Origin: 66-474 sp035281745
Lineage (GTDB): Bacteria; Pseudomonadota; Gammaproteobacteria; Xanthomonadales; Rhodanobacteraceae
Direction: 5' to 3'
DNA: 64,000 nt
NCBI GenBank assembly: GCA_035281745.1
Contig: DATEDI010000021.1
Location: 1 to 64,000 of the forward strand
Shown here: one piece after another, positions 57,033 to 64,000 of the stretch
Layout: each line of letters opens with the position of its first letter
Position numbering within the stretch: the first letter of the stretch is position 1
Made by a program: the position numbers and the translations under genes
The notes under the pieces: generated by a model
Database searches by the model: none
Seen by the model: only the letters and a program-made list of their open reading frames with translations
What the model was told of the DNA's origin: nothing

Positions 57033-58220
57033 TCAGGCCTGCGAAGGCAATCGCCCGCGTACGGTTTCGGCGTCGAACGGACCGGGCAACGCGATCAGGT
57101 TGCGCGCCGCATCGACCTGACCCCAAGTGTTCCACAGCAGCACCCCGCGCACGCGGCCGGCGTCAAGGTAATACACCACGCCCTCACGGAACGGCGTCAC
57201 CCATTGCTCCACGGTTTCGAGGCGCGAATCGAGCACGCCGACCGCCTCGTAGCCGAGGTCGAACAAGTCGGAATAGAAGAACGGCAATTCGTCGTACGGC
57301 GCATCCTGCCCGGCCATGCACTTGCCCGCGCGGGTGCCCATGCTGATCGCGGCGTTTTCGTGTTCGACGCGCAGGCGACGGCCCAATGCGGGCGCGGGAA
57401 ACGAGGCAACGTCGCCGGCAGCGTAGATGTCGGGGTCGGAGGTTTGCAGGTGATCGTCCACCACGATGCCGTTGTCGACCTTCAAACCCGCCTCCTCGGC
57501 GAGCTGGGTGTTCGGAGTGATGCCCAAACCCGCAACCACCGCGTCGACATGCAACGTGCCGCCATCGGACAACTCGACCGCCACGCCCTCGCCGGCTTTC
57601 GCACCGCCCTTGACCGTCACGCCGGCACGCACGTCCACGCCCTTCTCGCGGTAATAGGCGGTGACGGCGTCGGCCAGCGAATCGGGATAGACCCGCGCGC
57701 CGATGGCATCGTCCGGAAACAGCATCGTGACCTTGCAGCCATTCATCGCCATCGCGGCCGCGATCTCGCTGCCGATGAATCCGCCACCGATCACCGCGAT
57801 GCTCGCACCCGGCTTCACCCGCTTGCGCAGCTTCTGGTAATCGTCGAAGGTGCGGTAGTAGATGAAATTGCCGCCACCGGCCGGCAACCTGCGCGGCGTG
57901 CCGCCGGTGGTAATCAGAAGTTTGCGGTATTGCCAGCTATCGCCTGCCTCGTCGTGCACAAGGTGCTTGTCACGGTCGATCCGGGTCGCGCGCCGCGATA
58001 GTTGCACCTGCGCGCGCGCCTTGTCGATCGGGCGCCAGATGTCCGATTCCTTGCCGTCCTTCCACAAGGCCTTGGTGAGCGGCGGACGATCGTAAGGCGG
58101 ATGCGATTCCTCGCCCAGCATGCCGATACTGGCGTTCGCGTCGGCTTCGCGCAGTGCCTGCGCGGCGGCTTCGCCGGCCATCCCGGCACCGAGGATCAGG
58201 TAATCGAATGCGTGTTGCAT
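57033..58220 (-). CDS. FAD/NAD(P)-dependent oxidoreductase (ferredoxin/rubredoxin reductase-like)
   Basis: A 395-residue two-domain flavoprotein. YLILGAGMAGEAAAQALR binds FAD, YDRPPLTKALWK is conserved near the isoalloxazine, and SIAVIGGGFIGSEIAAAM is the NAD(P) loop; DIYAAGDVASF is the final FAD contact, followed by a reductase C-terminal domain. The family includes putidaredoxin, rubredoxin and ferredoxin reductases and AIF. The electron acceptor is unknown; a rubredoxin is encoded far off at 1549-1746. It is upstream of udgX on the same strand with a 38-bp gap. Confidence 0.88.
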   Translation of the reverse strand: MQHAFDYLILGAGMAGEAAAQALREADANASIGMLGEESHPPYDRPPLTKALWKDGKESDIWRPIDKARAQVQLSRRATRIDRDKHLVHDEAGDSWQYRKLLITTGGTPRRLPAGGGNFIYYRTFDDYQKLRKRVKPGASIAVIGGGFIGSEIAAAMAMNGCKVTMLFPDDAIGARVYPDSLADAVTAYYREKGVDVRAGVTVKGGAKAGEGVAVELSDGGTLHVDAVVAGLGITPNTQLAEEAGLKVDNGIVVDDHLQTSDPDIYAAGDVASFPAPALGRRLRVEHENAAISMGTRAGKCMAGQDAPYDELPFFYSDLFDLGYEAVGVLDSRLETVEQWVTPFREGVVYYLDAGRVRGVLLWNTWGQVDAARNLIALPGPFDAETVRGRLPSQA

Positions 58221-58325
58221 GACGGCATCCTTTTTCCCGCATGGAGTCCGTCGAGCATACTCCGCGGCACCGCGCGTCCACAACGCGAGGTGTGCGAACC
58301 AGCGATGCGCGTGAACGTGGCCGCC

Positions 58326-59156
58326 CTACTGGCGCGTGCCCCGCAGGTTCGCGAGCGTCGCGGCAAAGCCGGGCGTGGCGCGCCATGGATTGATGTCGAT
58401 GCCGCCGCGGCGGAGAAAGCGCGCGTACACCAGCAGTTGCAGCGGCGCGCATTGCCTCTGGATATCAACGAACATGCGTTCGACGCAGGCTTCGTGGAAA
58501 TCCGCATGTTCGCGGAACGACACCAGATAGCGCAGCAAGCCCGCGCGATCGAGCGGCATCCCGCGATAACGAATCTGCACGCTCGCCCAGTCGGGCTGGC
58601 CGGTGACGGGGCATCGCGAACGGAACGCGTGACTGACCAGCGCCTCCTCGACCAGCCGCGCATGCGGCTGCACGCGCAGGTGTTCCGCGCGCGGTTCCGC
58701 GTAATCCACGATGTCGAGCGCCTGTTCGTCCAGCGGCTCGCCAGCAAAATCCGCCGCCTGCAGGCGACCGAAATCCGCGGGTCCCGACAATGCGACTCCG
58801 ACTTCCGCGCCCACGCACCCGGACACATCGCGCGCGATGCAGTCGCGCACGAGGGCGGCGTCATCGAAGCGCGTCATCGCATAGCCGCCGAGATACAGCT
58901 TCAGCGATTTCGATTCCACGATGTTGGGCGAATCGCACGGCACCCGCAACTCGGCCACCGCGACGCAGGGTTTGCCGCGCGCGTCCAGCCACGACAGTTC
59001 CCACGCATTCCAGATGTCGGCCCCGACGAAAGGTAGCGAGGCCTCGTCGATGCCCAGCGGCTGGCGCGCCGCGGATCGCGCGACCGCAAACAGTACCGAT
59101 GGCTCGACGGCATCCGGGTATGCAGTGTGACGTCCGAGTGGAATATTTTTCAACAT
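58326..59156 (-). CDS. queF: NADPH-dependent 7-cyano-7-deazaguanine reductase
   Basis: A 276-residue bimodular QueF that reduces preQ0 to preQ1 in queuosine synthesis. The motif ESKSLKLYL is the QueF substrate-binding signature. The catalytic Cys lies in VPCDSPNIVESKS. Conserved GGIDINPWR and FRSRCPVTGQPDWASVQIRY are in the C-terminal half, and length agrees with the E. coli type. The other queuosine genes are not present here. Confidence 0.95.
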   Translation of the reverse strand: MLKNIPLGRHTAYPDAVEPSVLFAVARSAARQPLGIDEASLPFVGADIWNAWELSWLDARGKPCVAVAELRVPCDSPNIVESKSLKLYLGGYAMTRFDDAALVRDCIARDVSGCVGAEVGVALSGPADFGRLQAADFAGEPLDEQALDIVDYAEPRAEHLRVQPHARLVEEALVSHAFRSRCPVTGQPDWASVQIRYRGMPLDRAGLLRYLVSFREHADFHEACVERMFVDIQRQCAPLQLLVYARFLRRGGIDINPWRATPGFAATLANLRGTRQ

Positions 59157-59190
59157 CCACGCACCACCAGGGAAAACCGAAACACCTCAT

Positions 59191-59290
59191 CGTCATTCCC
59201 GCGAAAGCGGGAACCCGGTGACTTTCTCGACAAGTATCGATCGCCAAAGACACCGGGTCCCAAACATCGCTTGGCGATTCCGAAATGACG
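59191..59290. repeat. CGTCATTCCCGCG foldback element (complete copy)
   Basis: A 100-bp element with terminal inverted repeat CGTCATT/AATGACG. It contains the hairpin CCCGC-GAAA-GCGGG, an internal pair ACCCGGTG (59213-59220)/CACCGGGT (59251-59258), and ATCGCTTGGCGAT. Partial relatives lie inside dnaE2 (55472) and in the ppa-pyk gap (18285). This is a common intergenic element type in Xanthomonadales and Burkholderiales. It lies between queF and the serine hydrolase. Confidence 0.85.
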
Positions 59291-59312
59291 AAGCAACCCG
59301 AAGACTTGCGTA

Positions 59313-60716
59313 CTAACCCTCGGGCGCGACGATGTACTGCTCCAATTTGCCATCCGGCTGCACGTAGGTGGTGATCGAAAGCTTGGTTTTCGGGAACTCT
59401 ACCGTGTAACCGCGCATCTGCATGCCGCCGCGCTTGCGAGCCGCGCGGATCGTGAACGATTCCGGCTTGCCGAGCGGCGCGAGGCTGGTCCGGTAGTCGT
59501 GCACCGCGATGTCGCTGAAATAGCTGTTGGCGTCGGCGGTGAAAAGATTGCGATCGATCTTGCCGTGCTGAAGGCCCGCGAAAATTGTCTTGGCCTGTTC
59601 CAGCGCCCTCGTCGCCGCGGGATCGTGCACCTCGAACAAGGCCTTGGAAATGTCCTTCGCGATCGCGCCGAACGTGCCCACTGCGTCCTGGTTGGTCAGC
59701 ACCACTACCGCAACCTTGTCATCGGGAAAAATGTAGTTGCCCGCCGTGAAACCCATCACCTCACCATCGTGCGAAATCATCCGGTGACCGTCCATCTTGC
59801 CGACGAACACGCCGAGGCCATAGCTTGAGCCGAGCCCGTTGTTCAGCAACACCTCGGTCTGCATGTCATGCCACGAGGCTGACTGCAGCAAGGTCCGGTC
59901 GATCATCGCCACGTCCCATTTCGCAAGATCGCTGGCCGTCATCGCCAGCTCGCCCGCACCGAACATCCAGTCCACGCCTTCCTTCGGCGATGGGCGCAGC
60001 GGGCCGAGCGCGAAACGCGAGTAGCCGCGCGCGTCCTTGTCGGGCAAGGCATGCAGATTGGTGTCGTAGGCGTCGGTGATGCCGAGTGTCGGGAACACGT
60101 GCCGCTGCAGGAATTCGAACGGCGTCTGCCCGGTCACTTTCTGCACGATCGCGCCCGCGATCACGTAACCGGTGTTGCTGTACTGCCATTGCGAACCCGG
60201 CGCGAAATCCAGCGGCTTCTTCGCCCAGCTGTCCATGATGTGCGCCGGCGAGGTCGGCAGCTTCATCGGCGGCATCAAGTAATCCTGTGGCCAGTAATCC
60301 TGGTAGCCGGAGGTGTGCGAAAGGATCTGCCGCAGCGTGATGTGGTCGGCGTCGGTGAGATCGGGGAAGAACTTCGCGATCTTGTCGTCGAGGCTCAGTT
60401 TGCCCTGCTGCTGCAGCAGCAGGATCGCCGCCGCGGTGAATTCCTTGCTGATCGAACCGATGCTGTAGCGCATCGCGGACGTCGCCGGTGTTTTCGGGTC
60501 GAGCCGCGCGCTGCCGTAGGCCTTCGCGTAGGCAAGCTTGCCATCGCGCACCACCGCCACCGACGCACTGGGCACGCCGGATTTTGCCAACGCATCATTC
60601 GCGATCTTGTCGATCTTCGCCCCCAAGTCGGCGGGCAGCGTCTCGTTCGCGAAAACGGGCAGGCTCGCCAGCGTCAGCAGAGCGGTCAGGACCAGGCAGC
60701 GCAGGATCGTTCGCAT
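59313..60716 (-). CDS. Serine hydrolase (beta-lactamase class C/DD-peptidase family), exported
   Basis: A 467-residue precursor with signal peptide MRTILRCLVLTALLTLASLP... cleaved after VFA (residue 23). The penicillin-recognising fold is shown by the SISK nucleophile motif (Ser88, Lys91), YSN (179-181) and SHDGEVMGF, in the place of the KTG/HxG motif. A C-terminal extension of about 120 residues has a beta-domain. Members of this type are mostly D-aminopeptidases or esterases, rarely true beta-lactamases. It lies 76 bp downstream of the halogenase-like gene, past a strong hairpin. Confidence 0.88.
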   Translation of the reverse strand: MRTILRCLVLTALLTLASLPVFANETLPADLGAKIDKIANDALAKSGVPSASVAVVRDGKLAYAKAYGSARLDPKTPATSAMRYSIGSISKEFTAAAILLLQQQGKLSLDDKIAKFFPDLTDADHITLRQILSHTSGYQDYWPQDYLMPPMKLPTSPAHIMDSWAKKPLDFAPGSQWQYSNTGYVIAGAIVQKVTGQTPFEFLQRHVFPTLGITDAYDTNLHALPDKDARGYSRFALGPLRPSPKEGVDWMFGAGELAMTASDLAKWDVAMIDRTLLQSASWHDMQTEVLLNNGLGSSYGLGVFVGKMDGHRMISHDGEVMGFTAGNYIFPDDKVAVVVLTNQDAVGTFGAIAKDISKALFEVHDPAATRALEQAKTIFAGLQHGKIDRNLFTADANSYFSDIAVHDYRTSLAPLGKPESFTIRAARKRGGMQMRGYTVEFPKTKLSITTYVQPDGKLEQYIVAPEG

Positions 60717-60773
60717 CGAAGAAGCCTCGGCACGCGGAGAAGAGATGCGCACGATAACACCGTGACCGGGGCC

Positions 60774-60792
60774 GCGCGGCACGTGGCCGCGC
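60774..60792 (-). terminator. GC hairpin after the second halogenase-like gene
   Basis: GCGCGGC-ACGTG-GCCGCGC forms a perfect 7-bp stem directly after the stop codon of the gene at 60793. No T-run follows, so it may reduce rather than stop transcription into the serine hydrolase gene. Confidence 0.5.
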
Positions 60793-62406
60793 TTACCAGA
60801 AGTACACCTGCAGCGACGACGCTTTCGGCTTGGGCGGAATTGCCCTCAGGAATTCGCGATGATCGGGAAAGTTCATTGCGCTGCGATCGAGCAGGGTGTC
60901 GATCTCGGCCATGCTGTAACGCGCTTCCTGCTGCGTCGGCGCACGCATTTCCCGGCGATCCGGAAACAGGCCCACGCCCGCCAGCATGCTGTACCACGAC
61001 ATGATGGGATAGCCGCGCCCGAATGTGCCGTTGGCGATGCCGGCGGTGATCGGACGGCTGGCAAGCCAGGTGCGCAGCAGTTGTTGCAGCGGCGAGGAAA
61101 GATTGGTGTTGGCCGCGTTGGCGCGCCAGTAGTCGGTATCCGTGCGGGTGTTGGTCTTGAAGTGGGTGACGATGTAATCGCGGGTGCCCTCGACGCGGGC
61201 GTTCAGCGTGTCGTTGAACCGGGTGCGCGCGTCCTCGCCCAGATCGCCCTTCTCCAACCCTGCCACCAGCATCTCGGCGGTGCGCTGCACGAACAGCAGC
61301 GTGGTGGCTTCGAGCGGCTCGATGAAACTCTGCGCCAGTCCATTGGCGACGCAATTGCGGTTCCACGGTTGCGCCACCCGTCCGGGCCGGAACTTCAGGT
61401 GGCGCGCCGGGATGTCGGCATCCAGCAGACCGAGACGTCCGCGCAATTCCTTTTCGGCATTTTCCGGCGTGCAGAAGTCCGAGCTGTAGACGTAGCCATA
61501 GCCGTAGCGTGTCGTCAGCGGAATCTTCCAGGCCCACCCGTGGCTCAGCGCGGCGGAAATCGTCTTCGGCATGATCGCGCCGTCGTGCGGCGCCTGGATG
61601 GCTACCGCGGCGTCATTGAACAGGTTGTCCTTGAACGACACGAACGGCGTGCCGAGCGCCTTGCCGGTCAGCAGCGACGCAAAGCCCGTGCAATCGACAT
61701 AGAAATCACCAGCCAGCGTGCCGCCATCCTTCAGCGTGAGCGACGCGATGTCGCCGGATTCGCTGCATTGCACATCGACGACATGGCCGGCAACGTGCCG
61801 CACGCCACGCTCCATTGCTTTTTTCGCGAGAAAGCGACCCAGCAGCACCGAATCGAAGTGGAAGCCGTACCACACGTCGAACGGAAAACTCTCCTGCGGG
61901 CGCGGTGCCTTGCAATCGCGCGCCAGCCGCGCGGAAATGAAAAAGCGGTCCGGATGCGCGTACACGTCGGCGCGATCGAGCCGCGCGTGCACGTTGTCGA
62001 TGAAAGGTGCCATCGTCATGTTGTCGAGCATCGACGCGAACGAATGGAAATAGCTCTCGTGGCCCGGCCGCGTCGACCATCCATCGAAGCTGATGCCGGC
62101 CTTGTAGGTGGCGTGGCATTCCGGCATCCACTCGGCTTCCTCGATGCCAAGGCTTTCGAAGAATCCGCGCAGCCACGGCGTGGATCCTTCGCCCACCCCG
62201 ATCACGCCAACCTGCGGCGATTCCAGCACCGTCACCTTGAGTCGCGCACCATATGCGGAGTTGGCCAGCAGCAGCGCCGTCATCCAGCCGGCGGTGCCGC
62301 CGCCCACCACGACGATGTGCTTCACCGGCGGGTCGACATCGATACGCGCACCCGGCCGTTGCGCGACGACGTTCTGGTTGAAGACGGTGGCGGTGGCATC
62401 GGACAT
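60793..62406 (-). CDS. Second flavin-dependent (tryptophan) halogenase-like protein
   Basis: A 537-residue paralogue of the enzyme at 34536-36044. FAD loop VVGGGTAGWM (33-42), catalytic Lys102 in TYKAGI, and WAWKIP (291-296) are intact. The EPLEST motif is EPLEAT (363-368): the Ser is Ala, while the Glu at the PrnA Glu346 position (Glu366) stays. The enzyme has about 25 extra N-terminal residues before the FAD strand. It lacks a signal peptide. Substrate unknown. It is followed by an exported serine hydrolase and no biosynthetic genes. The ATG at 62406 is used; an upstream start would add 23 unconserved residues. Confidence 0.88.
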   Translation of the reverse strand: MSDATATVFNQNVVAQRPGARIDVDPPVKHIVVVGGGTAGWMTALLLANSAYGARLKVTVLESPQVGVIGVGEGSTPWLRGFFESLGIEEAEWMPECHATYKAGISFDGWSTRPGHESYFHSFASMLDNMTMAPFIDNVHARLDRADVYAHPDRFFISARLARDCKAPRPQESFPFDVWYGFHFDSVLLGRFLAKKAMERGVRHVAGHVVDVQCSESGDIASLTLKDGGTLAGDFYVDCTGFASLLTGKALGTPFVSFKDNLFNDAAVAIQAPHDGAIMPKTISAALSHGWAWKIPLTTRYGYGYVYSSDFCTPENAEKELRGRLGLLDADIPARHLKFRPGRVAQPWNRNCVANGLAQSFIEPLEATTLLFVQRTAEMLVAGLEKGDLGEDARTRFNDTLNARVEGTRDYIVTHFKTNTRTDTDYWRANAANTNLSSPLQQLLRTWLASRPITAGIANGTFGRGYPIMSWYSMLAGVGLFPDRREMRAPTQQEARYSMAEIDTLLDRSAMNFPDHREFLRAIPPKPKASSLQVYFW

Positions 62407-62544
62407 GAAAAACCCCTGGGAACCGTGCGGGCCAGCGGGCCACCGTGTCTCGGTGGCCGCGCATATGACGTGCAAGCGCGAACGATAACACCGCCGACTG
62501 GCAATGGACCGCGCCGTGCGTCATTGCAGCGCACTGAAACGAAA

Positions 62545-62568
62545 ACGGGGCAGCTTGCGCTGCCCCGT
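62545..62568 (-). terminator. Intrinsic terminator for the RND efflux gene
   Basis: ACGGGGCAGC, a 4-nt loop and GCTGCCCCGT make a perfect 10-bp stem; read on the minus strand it is followed by a T4 run. It lies 21 nt past the stop of the RND pump gene. Confidence 0.85.
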
Positions 62569-62589
62569 CGATCACATCACTCAAACCGT

Positions 62590-64000
62590 TCAGTGCAGTT
62601 GCGGCTCCGGCGGCGGCAATGATTCGATGTCGTCTGCATCATCGGGTTCCGCATGTTCCGCCTTGTGGGTTTCACCCAAGACCAGGTACACGGCCGGCAC
62701 CACGAACAGCGTGAACAGCGTGCCGATCGAAAGCCCGGTGAAGATCACCAGGCCCATGTCGTGGCGGCCCGCCGCGCCCGCACCGCCGGCGAACACCAGC
62801 GGCACCACGCCCAGCACCATCGCCAGCGTGGTCATCAGGATCGGACGCAAACGCACGGCGGCGGCTTCCTCGATCGCTTCGCGCTTGCTGAATCCATGCT
62901 CGCGCTGCAACTGGTTGGCGAATTCCACCATCAGGATGCCGTGCTTGCTGATCAGGCCGACCAGCGTCACCAAGCCGACCTGGGTGTAGATGTTGAGCGA
63001 GGAGAAACCGAGGTTGATGAAAAGCAGTGCGCCGAACGTCGCCATCGGCACCGCCACCAGGATCACCAGAGGGTCGCGGAAGCTTTCGAACTGCGCCGAC
63101 AATGCCAGGAACACGATGATGATCGCGAACATCAGCGTGAACAGGAAGCCGCCCGATTCCTGCATGAACTGGCGTGACTGGCCGGCGTAGTCCGCGGCGT
63201 AACCCGAGGGTGCGACCTGGTTCAGCGTGTCCTGCATGAAGGTAAGCGCCTGGCTCAGCGACACGCTGGGCGCGATCACGCCGGAGATCGTGGCCGAGTT
63301 CAACTGCTGGAAATGATTGATCGATTCCGGCACCGTCTGGTAGGTCAGGTGCGCCACGGTCGAAGCCGGGATCATGCCGCCAGACGGCGTCTTGATGTAG
63401 TAGCTGTCGAGCTGCGCCGGATTGAGGCGATCCACCTGCGCGACCTGCGAGATCACCCGATAGGAACGTCCCGAAATCGAGAAGTAGTTGACGTAGTTGC
63501 CGCCCAGCGCGGCCGACAACGCGGCACCCACGCTCTGCTGCGTCATGCCGAGCGCGGCCACCTTGTCGCGATCCAGCGTCACGGTCGCCTGCGGCTGGTC
63601 GATCTTGAGATCCGAGTCGACGAAGAAGTACATGCCCGACGCCTGCGCCTTCGCCAACACCTGGTGCGCTACATCGTTGAGGTTCTCCAGCGGTTCGGTG
63701 GTCTTGATCACGAACTGCACCGGCAGGCCGAACGCGCCCGGCAGCGACGGGAACTGGAACACGGCCATGCGCGCGCCCGCAATGTCGTTGAGCTTGGGCT
63801 GGATGGCCTGCTGGATTTCGGTAGCACTGCGACTGCGATCGCCCCAAGGCTTCAGCATGATGCCCGAGAAACCCTGGTTCACCGCACCCATACCGGTGAA
63901 CTGGAAAGTGTGAGTGTATTCCGGCAGCGACTTGGCGATGTCGAACACCTGTTTCGTGTACATCCCCATCTGCGTGATGGTTGCGTTGGGCGGCCCCTGG
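62590..64000 (-). CDS. RND efflux pump inner-membrane transporter (C-terminal part, partial)
   Basis: The C-terminal 470 residues of an AcrB/MexB-type proton-driven efflux pump; the reading frame stays open to the window edge, so the N-terminal half and the partner MFP gene lie to the right. Porter-domain sequence includes KIDQPQATVTLDRDKVAALGM and SYYIKTPSGGMIPAS. The membrane half has LALSAQFESFRDPLVILVAVP, VGLISKHGILMVEFANQL and AVRLRPILMTT. The C-terminus is acidic (DDADDIESLPPPEPQLH). The terminator at 62545-62568 follows. Confidence 0.93.
   Translation of the reverse strand, partial: QGPPNATITQMGMYTKQVFDIAKSLPEYTHTFQFTGMGAVNQGFSGIMLKPWGDRSRSATEIQQAIQPKLNDIAGARMAVFQFPSLPGAFGLPVQFVIKTTEPLENLNDVAHQVLAKAQASGMYFFVDSDLKIDQPQATVTLDRDKVAALGMTQQSVGAALSAALGGNYVNYFSISGRSYRVISQVAQVDRLNPAQLDSYYIKTPSGGMIPASTVAHLTYQTVPESINHFQQLNSATISGVIAPSVSLSQALTFMQDTLNQVAPSGYAADYAGQSRQFMQESGGFLFTLMFAIIIVFLALSAQFESFRDPLVILVAVPMATFGALLFINLGFSSLNIYTQVGLVTLVGLISKHGILMVEFANQLQREHGFSKREAIEEAAAVRLRPILMTTLAMVLGVVPLVFAGGAGAAGRHDMGLVIFTGLSIGTLFTLFVVPAVYLVLGETHKAEHAEPDDADDIESLPPPEPQLH

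Overview
The window is a high-GC chromosomal segment of a gammaproteobacterium, most likely order Xanthomonadales and probably Rhodanobacteraceae (Dyella/Rhodanobacter-like). The signs are a short-LID adenylate kinase, a PPi-type phosphofructokinase, the lexA2-imuA-imuB-dnaE2 cassette, a TonB receptor beside a tryptophan-halogenase-like gene, and many small Xanthomonadales-style palindromic repeats. The order is inferred from gene content and was not tested by alignment. I see no prophage, intact insertion sequence, CRISPR array or tRNA gene.

Layout. 1-0.7 kb: the 5' end of a 16S rRNA gene on the minus strand with its promoter. 0.8-12.8 kb: housekeeping genes (DUF192 protein, rubredoxin, thiE, hemL, glyoxalase, cystathionine lyase/synthase, an HTH regulator with four C-terminal cysteines paired with a secreted His-rich protein, the operon adk-membrane protein-mpl-LON-domain protein, PPi-phosphofructokinase, a PEP-mutase-like lyase). 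12.9-30.2 kb: a structured RNA leader and the membrane pyrophosphatase hppA, a prolyl oligopeptidase, soluble pyrophosphatase, pyk, class I fba, metF, a DsbC/G-like lipoprotein, purL, maiA and pgk. 30.2-43.5 kb: a carbohydrate locus with its own LacI regulator and operators, a TonB-dependent receptor, a flavin halogenase-like enzyme, a GH144-like glucanase, an ABC sugar importer and a GH1 beta-glucosidase. 43.7-50 kb: outer-membrane barrel, small lipoprotein, SDR, ogt, a three-copy tandem repeat, an ABC-2 exporter, ferredoxin-NADP reductase. 49.7-57 kb: a DNA-damage island (alkB, lexA2, imuA, imuB, dnaE2, udgX). 57-64 kb: FAD reductase, queF, a serine hydrolase next to a second halogenase-like gene, and the C-terminal part of an RND efflux pump that runs off the window.

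How the genes work together. Glycolysis appears built around pyrophosphate: phosphofructokinase has the PPi-selectivity residues, a K+-independent membrane pyrophosphatase can exchange PPi with the proton gradient, and a soluble pyrophosphatase removes PPi, with fba, pgk and pyk nearby. The sugar locus looks like a beta-glucan or sophoro-oligosaccharide uptake system controlled by a LacI repressor. The SOS island couples mutagenic translesion synthesis with direct alkylation reversal and a UdgX-type uracil-DNA glycosylase.

The points most worth following up are the RNA leader before hppA, the halogenase inside the glucan locus, the UdgX beside the mutasome, repeat-derived in-frame insertions in mpl and dnaE2, and at least five distinct families of small dispersed palindromes.
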